This document shows positions 18,040 through 26,196 of a DNA stretch of 64,000 nt, one piece after another. The translations under genes were made by a program, and so were the position numbers. The stretch is taken from the NCBI RefSeq assembly GCF_902499125.1, contig NZ_CABVPX010000003.1, positions 1 through 64,000 of the forward strand, written 5' to 3'. The stretch's first letter is position 1; every line of letters starts with the position of its first letter. Below the pieces are notes generated by a model. It was not told the DNA's origin and made no database searches. It saw only the letters and a program-made list of their open reading frames with translations. Source of the stretch: Burkholderia arboris. GTDB taxonomy: Bacteria; Pseudomonadota; Gammaproteobacteria; Burkholderiales; Burkholderiaceae.

Positions 18040-19355
18040 GCTCGTTCTTCTTCTGAATAAAGGATCAACAGGATGGCGAGAATCGGCACGTTCTTGAGCA
18101 CGGGGCCGAACGGTTCGGCCAGCAGGCCGGGCATCGTGACCGCGATGACGGTCGAATACGCGACGATCAGCACGGCTTGCGCGGCCCACAGGCGCCGCGA
18201 CGGCGCGGCGACGGTCGCGATGCCGAACGCGAAGTCCAGCGCACTGGCCGCATAGAGCGCAATCAGCGCGGGCAGCCCCGTCAGGTGCGCAGGTGCGAGC
18301 AGCGCGAGGCTCGCGTGCAGCGGATGGATGAATGCGCTGGCGATCGCCGTCCAGATCCACACGATCGCGAGCGCGCCCCGCAGCAACGGGCGCCGCCACA
18401 TCGCGAGCGCGTCGCGGCGCAGCGCGGCGGCGTCCGCACCGATGAAGCTGCCGATGCCGCGCGGCGGCCGGCCCAGTACGGCTGCGGCGGCCGCCGGATC
18501 GCCGGTGTTCCCGCCGCGCAGCATCGTCCACGTGTCGCGCGTCAGCATCGCACCCGGCAACGCGCCGGACAGCACGGCCGCCGCGCCGACCAGCGGGCCC
18601 GGCAGCGTCACGCGGGCAGCCGGCGGAAAGCCCAGCGCGGCACGGTAACTCGCCAGCATCTCGCGGTATTCGACTTCGTCGTTGCCGACCACGTCGATCA
18701 CCCGGCTGCCGGCCGCCTGCGCGTCGCCGGGTTGCACGACGAGCCGCGCGACGACTTCAGCGAGATCGTCGACATGCACGGGACGCAGCCGCTGATGGCC
18801 GCCGGCCGGCAGCATCTGCACGGGCAGGCTCGCGAGCATCCGGAAAAACCGCGCCGACGCGCCATCCACGCCGTAGACGAGTGCGGGCCGCACGATCCGA
18901 CAATCGATCGGCAACGTCTGCAGGAAGCGGTCGGCCGCGTGCTTGCTCGCGAAGTACCGCGTATCGCCGCGCTCGACGCCCAGTGCCGAGATCTGGATCA
19001 CGCGCCGCACGCCGGCGCGGCAGCACGCGGTAAAAAGCGCGCACGGCGCGGCGCGATGCACGGCGTCGAGCGTCGCGCCGCGTCGATCGGCAAGGATGCC
19101 GACCGCATTGATCACCACATCGACGCCTGCCAGCCGCGCCAGCCACGCTTGCGGATCGACGTCCTTCGCGAAGTCGATCGCGACGTCGCACGGCCCGGCA
19201 GCGTGACGCACGCCGCGCAGCACGCGATGGCCGCCGGCTTCGAGCTGCGCGCACAGCGCCCGCCCGATGAAGCCGTTCGCGCCGCAGACGAGAACGGTCA
19301 TGCTGCGCGCGCCGGTGCGATCGTGCTGGCAGGTCGACGGCAGGACTACGTTCAT
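18036..19355 (-). CDS. NAD(P)-binding SDR fused to DoxX-like membrane domain
   Basis: This 439-residue protein has an extended/atypical SDR Rossmann domain with GANGFIG at residues 25-31, the central DVVINAVGIL, and a catalytic-type RYFASKHAADR (Y/K). A C-terminal domain of about four membrane helices (about 300-435) is DoxX-like. Three ATGs compete for the start. The one at 19355 has GAGG at proper spacing, the one at 19361 touches GAGG, and the one at 19301 has none. The 26-bp inverted repeat at 19374-19399 lies 18 bases upstream of the chosen start, so this gene probably heads the regulated cluster. Substrate unknown. Confidence 0.8.
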   Translation of the reverse strand: MNVVLPSTCQHDRTGARSMTVLVCGANGFIGRALCAQLEAGGHRVLRGVRHAAGPCDVAIDFAKDVDPQAWLARLAGVDVVINAVGILADRRGATLDAVHRAAPCALFTACCRAGVRRVIQISALGVERGDTRYFASKHAADRFLQTLPIDCRIVRPALVYGVDGASARFFRMLASLPVQMLPAGGHQRLRPVHVDDLAEVVARLVVQPGDAQAAGSRVIDVVGNDEVEYREMLASYRAALGFPPAARVTLPGPLVGAAAVLSGALPGAMLTRDTWTMLRGGNTGDPAAAAAVLGRPPRGIGSFIGADAAALRRDALAMWRRPLLRGALAIVWIWTAIASAFIHPLHASLALLAPAHLTGLPALIALYAASALDFAFGIATVAAPSRRLWAAQAVLIVAYSTVIAVTMPGLLAEPFGPVLKNVPILAILLILYSEEERA

Positions 19356-19373
19356 TTTCATCCTCTATTTACA

Positions 19374-19399
19374 GTTATTTCTGTACAGACAGAAATAAC
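19374..19399. promoter_or_regulatory. Operator-like 26-bp inverted repeat before the redox cluster
   Basis: Two perfect 11-base arms GTTATTTCTGT/ACAGAAATAAC are separated by ACAG. It lies just upstream of the SDR-fusion start and has the same arm sequence and 4-base spacer as the repeat at 20000-20025 upstream of the regulator. I infer that it is the binding site of the GbsR/MarR-type regulator encoded next door. Confidence 0.8.
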
Positions 19400-19406
19400 A
19401 ACCCCG

Positions 19407-19429
19407 AAAAAAGCGGGCTGTCCGCCCGC
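19407..19429 (-). terminator. Intrinsic terminator of the GbsR-type regulator gene
   Basis: On the minus strand a GCGGGC-GGACA-GCCCGC hairpin (arms 19424-19429 and 19413-19418) is followed by six Ts (19407-19412). It lies 15 bases after the regulator stop and just before the cluster operator, so the regulator and the cluster are separate transcripts. Confidence 0.85.
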
Positions 19430-19443
19430 ACTGCCGTTACCGC

Positions 19444-19995
19444 TTACTTCGACGGCTTGCGCCTGACCGTCTGGCTGATCTTCGCGCCGATGCCGAGCGC
19501 CTTCATCAGCGTATCGGGCTTGAGCCGCAGCATCTCGTCCGACCAGGTCGTGAGCGTCTCGACGAACTGCAGCGTGTCGCGGATGCGCTGTTCGGTCTCG
19601 CGGCTCTCGTTCGCGATCTCCGGATTCGTCAGGCAGTCGCGCAGCACCGTAAGCGTCGGCTCGATCTCGCGCTGCCGCCGCCCTTCGACGATCAGCTTGA
19701 ACAACTCCCAGATGTCGGTCGACGTCTCGAAGTGGTCGCGGCGGTCGCCCAGCACGTGCACGACCTTCGCGAGGCGCCACGCCTGCAGCTCCTTCAGGCT
19801 CGTGCTGACGTTGGAGCGCGCGACGTTGAGCGTCTCCGCGATCTCGTCGGCCGCGACCGGCCGGCCAGCCAGGTAGAGCAGCGCGTGAATCTGCGAGACG
19901 GTGCGGTTGACGCCCCACCGCGAGCCCATTTCGCCCCAGTGGAGAATGAATCGTTCGGCTATCGGTGTGAGTTCCATGTCGGCAAATTTATTCAT
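19444..19995 (-). CDS. GbsR/MarR-family transcriptional regulator
   Basis: This 183-residue protein has a winged helix-turn-helix (SQIHALLYLAGRPVAADEIAETL then VARSNVSTSLKELQAWRL) and a helical C-terminal half. This is the GbsR-like layout of the MarR superfamily, which usually represses and sometimes senses small molecules. The start is uncertain. ATG 19995 lies directly beside the inverted repeat at 20000-20025, and ATG 19977 lies 18 bases in; neither has a Shine-Dalgarno sequence, which suggests a leaderless transcript. The matching operator before the adjacent redox cluster makes that cluster its likely target, and the one at its own start suggests autoregulation. Confidence 0.85.
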   Translation of the reverse strand: MNKFADMELTPIAERFILHWGEMGSRWGVNRTVSQIHALLYLAGRPVAADEIAETLNVARSNVSTSLKELQAWRLAKVVHVLGDRRDHFETSTDIWELFKLIVEGRRQREIEPTLTVLRDCLTNPEIANESRETEQRIRDTLQFVETLTTWSDEMLRLKPDTLMKALGIGAKISQTVRRKPSK

Positions 19996-19999
19996 TTCA

Positions 20000-20025
20000 G
20001 TTATTTCTGTCAAGAGAGAAATAAC
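20000..20025. promoter_or_regulatory. Operator-like inverted repeat at the regulator's own start
   Basis: GTTATTTCTGT-CAAG-AGAGAAATAAC has eleven-base arms with one mismatch and a 4-base spacer. It abuts the regulator's probable start codon at 19995. It has the same arms and geometry as 19374-19399, which points to autoregulation by one protein. Confidence 0.78.
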
Positions 20026-20137
20026 CGGATGATCCGGCACCGTCCGGCCGCGCCCGCCCGCGATCGGCCGCATCCATTACAATGCGCGGGATTTTTCCGA
20101 TTTCAGGCCGTTTCTGCCTTTCTGACAAGAGGTTTCC

Positions 20138-21340
20138 ATGATCATCAAACCGCGCGTGCGTGGCTTCATCTGCGTGACGACTCATCCCGTCGGCTGCGAA
20201 GCCAACGTCAAGGAACAGATCGACTACGTGACTTCGCACGGCCCGATCGCCAACGGCCCGAAAAAGGTGCTCGTGATCGGCGCATCGACCGGCTACGGCC
20301 TCGCCGCCCGGATCTCGGCCGCATTCGGCTCGGGCGCGGACACGCTCGGCGTGTTCTTCGAGCGCCCCGGCAGCGAAACGAAGCCCGGCACGGCCGGCTG
20401 GTACAACAGCGCCGCGTTCGAGAAATTCGCCGCCGAAAAGGGCGTCTATGCGCGCAGCATCAACGGCGACGCATTCTCCGACCACGTCAAGCAGGTCACG
20501 ATCGACACCATCAAGCAGGATCTCGGCAAGGTCGACCTGGTCGTCTACAGCCTCGCGGCCCCGCGCCGCACGCATCCGAAGACCGGCGAAACCATCAGCT
20601 CGACGCTCAAGCCGATCGGCAAGGCCGTCACGTTCCGCGGTCTCGACACCGACAAGGAAGTGATCCGCGAGGTCGCGCTCGAACCGGCGACGCAGGAAGA
20701 GATCGACGGCACCGTCGCCGTGATGGGCGGCGAGGACTGGCAGATGTGGATCGACGCGCTGGCTGAAGCCGGCGTGCTGGCCGACGGCGCGAAGACCACC
20801 GCGTTCACGTACCTCGGCGAGCAGATCACGCACGACATCTACTGGAACGGCTCGATCGGCGAAGCGAAGAAGGATCTCGACAAGAAGGTGCTGTCGATCC
20901 GCGACAAGCTGGCCGCGCACGGCGGCGACGCTCGCGTGTCGGTGCTGAAGGCCGTCGTCACGCAGGCCAGCTCGGCGATCCCGATGATGCCGCTGTACCT
21001 GTCGCTGCTGTTCAAGGTGATGAAGGAAACCGGTACGCACGAAGGCTGCATCGAGCAGGTGTACGGGCTCCTGAAGGACAGCCTGTACGGCACGACGCCG
21101 CACACCGACGAAGAAGGCCGCCTGCGCGCCGACTACAAGGAACTCGATCCGCAGGTGCAGTCGAAGGTCGTCGCGATGTGGGACCACGTGACGAACGAGA
21201 ACCTGTACGAGATGACCGATTTCGCCGGCTACAAGACCGAATTCCTGCGATTGTTCGGCTTCGAGATCGCCGGTGTCGACTACGACGCGGACGTGAACCC
21301 GGACGTGAAGATCCCGGGCATCATCGACACGACGGTCTGA
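20138..21340 (+). CDS. fabV: Enoyl-ACP reductase FabV (trans-2-enoyl-CoA reductase family)
   Basis: This 400-residue NADH-dependent enzyme performs the last reduction of each fatty-acid elongation cycle. It begins [20 protein letters not shown] as FabV proteins do. It has the nucleotide-binding [16 protein letters not shown] and the catalytic Tyr-x8-Lys in [13 protein letters not shown]. FabV is characteristically longer than FabI (about 260 residues), and family members are known for triclosan tolerance. AAGAGG precedes the ATG. It is monocistronic, with a hairpin-plus-T5 terminator 28 bases after the stop. Confidence 0.96.
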   Translation: MIIKPRVRGFICVTTHPVGCEANVKEQIDYVTSHGPIANGPKKVLVIGASTGYGLAARISAAFGSGADTLGVFFERPGSETKPGTAGWYNSAAFEKFAAEKGVYARSINGDAFSDHVKQVTIDTIKQDLGKVDLVVYSLAAPRRTHPKTGETISSTLKPIGKAVTFRGLDTDKEVIREVALEPATQEEIDGTVAVMGGEDWQMWIDALAEAGVLADGAKTTAFTYLGEQITHDIYWNGSIGEAKKDLDKKVLSIRDKLAAHGGDARVSVLKAVVTQASSAIPMMPLYLSLLFKVMKETGTHEGCIEQVYGLLKDSLYGTTPHTDEEGRLRADYKELDPQVQSKVVAMWDHVTNENLYEMTDFAGYKTEFLRLFGFEIAGVDYDADVNPDVKIPGIIDTTV

Positions 21341-21367
21341 CGGGCCGGCCCGCCGCCACGCCCCAGA

Positions 21368-21399
21368 GCGCAGGCGGCGGGTCGAACCTGCGCGTTTTT
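21368..21399 (+). terminator. Intrinsic terminator of fabV
   Basis: GCGCAGG (21368-21374) and CCTGCGC (21387-21393) form a perfect stem with a 12-base loop, followed by G and five Ts. An overlapping alternative stem CCCGCCGCC/GGCGGCGGG (21349-21357, 21373-21381) could compete with it. Confidence 0.75.
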
Positions 21400-21451
21400 C
21401 CCCTGAAGCAGCGACGAAGCAGAACCCGACCCCAACCCGGAGGTTCGAACC

Positions 21452-21880
21452 ATGCCAGTCCATCACGCCCTCATCCCCTGCCTGCGCTACGTGGACGCGC
21501 CGGCCGCCATCGACTTCCTTTGCAACGCCTTCGGCTTCGAGCGCCACGCGGTCTATGCCGACGCGAGCGATCCGACGTTGATTCATCACGCCGAGCTGAC
21601 GCTGCACGGCCAGATGGTGATGCTTGGTTCGGCCCGCCCCGGCCCCGTGCGCGACCTGTATCGCTGGAAGACTGCGTCCGAGGCAGGCGGTATCACCATG
21701 TGCGTATGCGCGGTGATCGACGACCCCGACGCGCACTGCGCCCGCGCCCGGACGGCCGGCGCCGAGATCCTCACCGAGCCCACGGACAACGACGGCTATC
21801 CCGGCCGCGGCTACAACGTGCGCGACCCCGAAGGCAACGTCTGGACCTTCGGCAGCTACGATCCCTTCGCCGCCCACTGA
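21452..21880 (+). CDS. VOC-family protein (PhnB/glyoxalase-like)
   Basis: This 142-residue protein has a VOC fold: CLRYVDAPAAIDFLCNAFGFE at the N-terminus, HHAELTLHGQMVMLGS in the middle, and GYNVRDPEGNVWTFGSYDP near the end, the last carrying the usual terminal acidic ligand region. It resembles PhnB-like or glyoxalase/bleomycin-resistance proteins of unknown substrate. The ATG is preceded by CCGGAGG. It sits after the fabV terminator, so it is probably expressed on its own. Confidence 0.8.
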   Translation: MPVHHALIPCLRYVDAPAAIDFLCNAFGFERHAVYADASDPTLIHHAELTLHGQMVMLGSARPGPVRDLYRWKTASEAGGITMCVCAVIDDPDAHCARARTAGAEILTEPTDNDGYPGRGYNVRDPEGNVWTFGSYDPFAAH

Positions 21881-21910
21881 CGCCGCTCGCGCGTCACCCG
21901 GCGCGCTGCG

Positions 21911-22489
21911 CTACTCCACCGCCCGCGCGGCATCCCACAGCGGCTGCCCGCCGCGCGCCGCATTCCACGCGGCGAACTGCGCGCGCCACGATTCGAACGG
22001 CTCGGCCAGCGGATGGCGCGGATCTTCGCTGAGCGAATACGCCATCCCTTCGATCAGCCAGCGCGGCTTGGTCACGACGGCGAGGTTGCCGAGCGCTTCC
22101 GCCTGGCGGTGATGGATCAGTTCGTGCGCGAGGAAGTAGGTCTGCCAGCCGCGCGGCGCGATCACCACGCCGAAATCGCCGAGCGTCAGCGCCGCGCGCG
22201 TGCCGAGACCGAACGCGTCGGCGCACGCGCGCGTCGAGCAGAACACGACGCGCGGTGCGTCGCGGAACGCGCCGACGGCCGCCGCCGCACGCGCATAACC
22301 GTCGCGATAGAGTTGCTGCGCGTCGCCAAGCTTCGCGGCATCGTCCGTGCAGATGTCGGCGCTCGGGCACGACACGCCGGGGACCAGCGCGGGCGCGACG
22401 ACGCGCAGCGGCTTGACGAGCGCATACGCGGCAATCGGCAGCGCGACCAGCAGGCCCGTGAGGGCGAAAGCGACGTGGGAGCGTTTCAT
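21911..22489 (-). CDS. Exported protein with HExxHH zinc-peptidase-like motif
   Basis: This 192-residue protein has an N-terminal signal or anchor (MKRSHVAFALTGLLVALPIAAYAL) and a central HELIHHRQAE motif preceded by TYFLA, resembling the zinc site of gluzincin-type metallopeptidases. WLIEGMAYSLSEDPRHP follows, with a possible glutamate ligand. Four Cys lie in the first half (CPSADIC, CSTRACADA). It is shorter than typical secreted peptidases, and I do not recognise a named family. The start is chosen from the signal peptide; an alternative further upstream would be Lys/Arg-rich and unlike an export signal. Confidence 0.6.
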   Translation of the reverse strand: MKRSHVAFALTGLLVALPIAAYALVKPLRVVAPALVPGVSCPSADICTDDAAKLGDAQQLYRDGYARAAAAVGAFRDAPRVVFCSTRACADAFGLGTRAALTLGDFGVVIAPRGWQTYFLAHELIHHRQAEALGNLAVVTKPRWLIEGMAYSLSEDPRHPLAEPFESWRAQFAAWNAARGGQPLWDAARAVE

Positions 22490-22792
22490 CGAGGCGCGGT
22501 TCCGTGGCGTGGCGGTGGAGTCTTCCTGCGTGAACGTGAATATATCGGACCGGCAACGCGTCCAGCCCCGCTTTTCATGCCGGCTGGCTTCCGCTGAACG
22601 GCCAGCACGCGCCGCGACCTGGCAGACGTCCACGTTCGCGCCGCCACGAGCCCCCTCCCGCCTCGATAAAGACTTTTTACGACCTAATAGCGTCCAAATA
22701 ATATATTGGACGTACGATTCGAAGCGCAGCATCCTTGCCCCCTATCGGCTCGCTCCACCGCTCGCGCAGCGGCCGCCTGGCAAGGACAGCAC
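22490..22792. other. Divergent intergenic region with AT-rich promoter island
   Basis: About 300 bases separate the peptidase-like gene (minus) from the DMT transporter (plus). No gene is apparent. The stretch 22665-22720 is strikingly AT-rich for this genome and holds the inverted repeat at 22691-22712, probably the transporter promoter. Confidence 0.55.
22691..22712. promoter_or_regulatory. Inverted repeat CGTCCAA-N8-TTGGACG before the DMT transporter
   Basis: Perfect 7-base arms flank ATAATATA, about 80 bases before the transporter ATG. The AT-rich centre resembles a -10 element, so this could be an operator overlapping the promoter. No regulator is adjacent. Confidence 0.5.
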
Positions 22793-23710
22793 ATGAACAG
22801 CAACGAACGGCTCGCCGGCATCAGCTACGGATTGCTCGCCGCGCTCATCTGGGGCGGCTTTCCGGTCGTCACGCGCCTCGGCGTCACGCACTCGGCATTC
22901 GACGCGTACGACATCGCATTCATCCGCTTCGCCGTTTCGGGCACGTTGCTGCTGCCCGTCCTGCTGCGCCGTGGCCTCGGCACGCTGCGCCCGGCATCGA
23001 TCGCGCTGATGGTGACCGGCGCCGGCGCGCCGTACATCCTGACCGTCTCGGCAGCCTTGAGCCGCGCGCCGGTCGGCTATTTCGCGCTGACGCCGGGCAG
23101 CATGATCGCGTTCACGGCCATCCTCGGCCGGCAGGTCGCGCACGAACGATTGAGCGCCGCGCAGATCGCCGGCATCGCCGCGATCCTCTTCGGCATCGTG
23201 CTGACTGCGTCCGACGCATTGCACGGCGCGATCGGGCTGCCTGCGCTCGCGCTGTTCGTGCTCGGCGGCCTGCTGTGGGCCGTCTACAACGTGACCACGA
23301 AGCGGGCCGGAACCGGTGCGCTGCACGCGACGGCCGTCGTGGCGGTCGGCTCGGCGGTGCTCTACTGCCCGCTTTATCTCGCGATGCGCGGCGATGCCGT
23401 GCTGCATGCGCCGGTCGCGGCCATCGCGACGCAGGCGGTCTACCAGGGCGTGCTGATGTCGGTGCTGGCGCTCTACTGCTTCAGCCAGGCCGTCGTCGCG
23501 CTCGGCCCGGCGATCGGCGCGACCTTCGCCGCGATGATGCCGCTTCTCGCCACGCTCGAGGCAATGCTGCTGCTTGGCGAACGGCCGCATGCGCCGGCGC
23601 TCGCGGGTATTGCGATCGTCACGGCCGGGATGGGCTTGAGTCTCGTGAGCCGGTGGCGAACGGGGGAACGGCAGGCCATCCGCCGGGCAAACCCCGCCGC
23701 GCAGGGCTGA
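22793..23710 (+). CDS. EamA/DMT-family transporter
   Basis: This 305-residue inner-membrane protein has ten hydrophobic helices in two EamA repeats. The first opens SYGLLAALIWGGFPVVTRLG; the second, LPALALFVLGGLLWAVYNVTTK, lies about halfway. Members export amino acids or metabolites; the substrate is unknown here. The start MNSNERL has AAGGAC upstream. A longer reading that begins inside the inverted repeat at 22706 has no support. The basic C-terminus (RWRTGERQAIRR) is cytosolic. Confidence 0.88.
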   Translation: MNSNERLAGISYGLLAALIWGGFPVVTRLGVTHSAFDAYDIAFIRFAVSGTLLLPVLLRRGLGTLRPASIALMVTGAGAPYILTVSAALSRAPVGYFALTPGSMIAFTAILGRQVAHERLSAAQIAGIAAILFGIVLTASDALHGAIGLPALALFVLGGLLWAVYNVTTKRAGTGALHATAVVAVGSAVLYCPLYLAMRGDAVLHAPVAAIATQAVYQGVLMSVLALYCFSQAVVALGPAIGATFAAMMPLLATLEAMLLLGERPHAPALAGIAIVTAGMGLSLVSRWRTGERQAIRRANPAAQG

Positions 23711-23725
23711 AACGAAGCAGGTCCG

Positions 23726-24511
23726 TCACACGGCGGGCCCCGTACGCGCATCGCCCGCCCCCGCGCCCCGTCGGCTCCAGCGCATCCCCAACCCCAGAAG
23801 CGCGACACTGCACACGAACAGCAGCACCTCGACCAGCACGGTATCGACATGCCAGTACCGCGTCAGCAGCACCGCTGCGAGGTCGAACATGAAATGGAAC
23901 GCGATCGCATACGCAAGCCAGCGCTTCGTGCCGCGGACGAACGCCTGCAGCACGATCAGCGACAGCCCCACATGCGCGGCCATCGCGCTCGCCCGCTCGA
24001 ACAGCGCGAGAAACGGCGATCCGAGCGTCATGGCCGCGAACTGCGCCCCGATCAGCGACCGATTGCCGGCCGACACGGCGTAGCCCGCATCCGCGAGCAG
24101 GTAGCCCGTGCCGAGCACGACAAACCCGACACCGACCAGCAGCATCGCTTCCAGCCCGCCATGCCCGAACCCGAGCATCACCGCCGTCTGCATGTCGTGC
24201 CGCTTCGGCAGCAGATACCGGAATGCGACCCAGCGCCCGCATTCCTCGAAGAGCCCGGCCGTCAACGCCGCGAACACGAGTATCGGCACACGCCAGCGCG
24301 GACCGGTCCCGAGCCAGTAGAACAGCGGCATCTGCCACGACAGGCGCAGCACCGGCTGGAACACGAAGAAGGTCAGCATGCCGTAGAAAAACACGCGCAA
24401 CGGCACCTGCGTGCGGCACCGCCACGCGACCGCGAGCAACGCCGGCGCGATCAGCGCCACGACACCCGCCGCGAGCGTGAAGCACAGGAGCGCCGGGGCG
24501 ACCGGATGCAT
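23726..24511 (-). CDS. YhfC-family putative intramembrane metalloprotease
   Basis: This 261-residue protein has about seven or eight membrane helices and three motifs shared with YhfC/CPBP-type intramembrane proteases: FEECGRW, GFGHGGLEAMLL and IAFHFMFDLAAV. The Glu and His residues they carry would form the metal site. The target is unknown. The chosen ATG 24511 is 11 bases after the stop of the acetyltransferase gene on the same strand, so the two are probably co-transcribed. A GTG a few codons upstream cannot be excluded. Confidence 0.78.
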   Translation of the reverse strand: MHPVAPALLCFTLAAGVVALIAPALLAVAWRCRTQVPLRVFFYGMLTFFVFQPVLRLSWQMPLFYWLGTGPRWRVPILVFAALTAGLFEECGRWVAFRYLLPKRHDMQTAVMLGFGHGGLEAMLLVGVGFVVLGTGYLLADAGYAVSAGNRSLIGAQFAAMTLGSPFLALFERASAMAAHVGLSLIVLQAFVRGTKRWLAYAIAFHFMFDLAAVLLTRYWHVDTVLVEVLLFVCSVALLGLGMRWSRRGAGAGDARTGPAV

Positions 24512-24522
24512 GACGGATGCCG

Positions 24523-25053
24523 TTACGCCAACTGCTTGTGGAAATACGTCGTCGCGCAGAGCGCACCGTCGGGCATCAGCGCGTAGTTCGGCACGACGCC
24601 GACGCGCTGCCAGCCTGCCCGCTCGTACAGCCGCTCGGCGTCGCCGCCCGTCACGGTGTCGAGCACGAGCACGGTCTTGCCGGCGTCGCGCGCGGCCGCG
24701 TCGGCCGCCGCCATCAGCCGTGCGGCGATGCCCTGCCGGCGCGCATGCCGCGACACGAGCATCTTCGCGATGTCCGCGCGATGCGGCTGGTTCTCGGGTT
24801 GGCCGGTCACGACCTGCACAGTGCCGACGATCCGGCCGGACGCGTCCTCGGCAATGAGCAGGATGCGCTCGTCGTGCGCGACGCCCTCGGCCACCCGCGT
24901 CCAGAACGCGACGGCAGTCGGCCGCTCGATCGGCAGCATGAAGCTGACGGATGCGCCGCCTTCGACGCAATCGACCAGCACGTCGGCCAGCGCCTCGACA
25001 CAGCTCATCGCTTCGCGCGCGTCGACGCGGCGGACGGTAACAGATTCGGTCAT
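24523..25053 (-). CDS. GNAT-family N-acetyltransferase
   Basis: This 176-residue protein has an acetyl-CoA-binding signature, ISRHARRQGIAARLM-like (seen as VSRHARRQGIAARLMAAA), and the C-terminal GDAERLYERAGWQRVG typical of GNAT enzymes. The start at MTESVTV has CCGGAG upstream. It precedes the YhfC-type gene by 11 bases. The acceptor substrate is unknown. Confidence 0.85.
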   Translation of the reverse strand: MTESVTVRRVDAREAMSCVEALADVLVDCVEGGASVSFMLPIERPTAVAFWTRVAEGVAHDERILLIAEDASGRIVGTVQVVTGQPENQPHRADIAKMLVSRHARRQGIAARLMAAADAAARDAGKTVLVLDTVTGGDAERLYERAGWQRVGVVPNYALMPDGALCATTYFHKQLA

Positions 25054-25246
25054 GCCATCTCCGGTAGTCAGGTGGGCCGCACGCGCGGGTTCGGCATGGG
25101 CCGGGATCGAAAGAGCACCGGCCGGCCATCGAAGCTCGCGACGGCGGCAGGCGTCCGGCAACGTCGCACCCGGTCGGCGCGCGTTACCGCCCCATCATCG
25201 TACGCGACGAAAATTTTCGCTGCATCGCCCGTCACGTCGTCTACAC

Positions 25247-25262
25247 TTAGCCATATGGCTAA
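25247..25262. promoter_or_regulatory. 16-bp palindrome overlapping the ArsR-type start codon
   Basis: TTAGCCATATGGCTAA is a perfect palindrome whose second half contains the regulator's ATG (25255-25257). A site in this position would let the protein block its own expression. The absence of a Shine-Dalgarno sequence suggests a leaderless transcript. Confidence 0.75.
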
Positions 25263-25620
25263 CTTTCAACCCGGCATCAGCGACGTCTTCCACGCCCTTG
25301 CCGATCCGACACGCTGCGCGATCGTCAGCGCGCTCGGCCAGGGCGAGCGGACCGTCTCCGCGCTGGCCGCGCCGTTCGACATGGCGCTGCCGTCGTTCAT
25401 GAAGCATGTCGCCGTGCTCGAGCGCAGCGGCCTCGTCGAGACCCGGAAAACCGGCCGCTCGCGCACCTGCGCGCTGGTCGGCAGCCGGCTGACCGAGGCC
25501 GAGGCATGGCTCGCCGCGCAGCGCGCGCTGTGGGAAGCACGATCCGATCGTCTCGTCGAATTCGTCGAACGCCATCATCAGGAGGAGCAAGATGTCAGCC
25601 AGCCACGTCGAACCCGTTGA
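25255..25620 (+). CDS. ArsR-family transcriptional regulator
   Basis: This 121-residue winged-helix protein starts MANFQPGISDVFHALADPTR, then LPSFMKHVAVLERSGLVETRKTGR (recognition helix and wing). No metal-binding Cys pair is present, as in the SRPBCC-associated ArsR subgroup. It overlaps the downstream SRPBCC gene by 29 bases. Such pairs are widespread and presumably respond to a hydrophobic ligand. The palindrome over its start codon indicates autoregulation of the pair. Confidence 0.9.
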   Translation: MANFQPGISDVFHALADPTRCAIVSALGQGERTVSALAAPFDMALPSFMKHVAVLERSGLVETRKTGRSRTCALVGSRLTEAEAWLAAQRALWEARSDRLVEFVERHHQEEQDVSQPRRTR

Positions 25621-26077
25621 AGCCCACGATCTCGTCATCACGCGCACGCTGCGCGCGCCGCGCCACGCGCTGTGGCGCGCATGGACCGACCCCGAGTTGC
25701 TGAAGGAATGGTGGTGCCCGCAGCCGTGGACCACCGAGGTGCGCTCATTCGACCTGCGGCCGGGCGGCGCTTTCCACACGTTCATGCGCGGCCCCGACGG
25801 CGGCACGAGCGACAACCCCGGCTGCTTCCTCGAAATCGTGCCGGAATCGCGCATCGCCTTCACGTCGATGCTCACCGGCGGCTGGCGGCCGCAGGCGCCA
25901 TGGATGGGTTTCACGGCAGTCATCACGATGGCCGACGACGATGCAGGCAGCCGCTACGAAGCGCGCGTGATGCATCCGGATGCCGCGACGCGCGAGCGCC
26001 ACGAAGCGCTCGGCTTTTTCGAGGGCTGGAACACCTGCATCACGCAGCTCGACGCATTCGCCGCAACGCTACGCTGA
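25592..26077 (+). CDS. SRPBCC/AHSA1-domain protein partnered with ArsR
   Basis: This 161-residue START-like protein contains LVITRTLRAPRHALWRAWTDPELLKEWWCP, the standard AHSA1 opening, and FFEGWNTCITQLDAFAA at the end. The fold forms a hydrophobic cavity for lipids or aromatic ligands. AGGAGGAG-like sequence inside the ArsR gene precedes the ATG, so translation is coupled. Its role is inferred as the ligand-binding or effector partner of the ArsR protein. Confidence 0.88.
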   Translation: MSASHVEPVEAHDLVITRTLRAPRHALWRAWTDPELLKEWWCPQPWTTEVRSFDLRPGGAFHTFMRGPDGGTSDNPGCFLEIVPESRIAFTSMLTGGWRPQAPWMGFTAVITMADDDAGSRYEARVMHPDAATRERHEALGFFEGWNTCITQLDAFAATLR

Positions 26078-26196
26078 ACGCAGACGAATGCGCGGTCGTT
26101 GCGTGGCGCCGCGCCCACGCCTAGGATTCCTGAAGGAAGCATGACGACACGCCGGGCTCCGGCGTGCACCGTCGCGCGCGCTCCGCGGGAGGCCAC

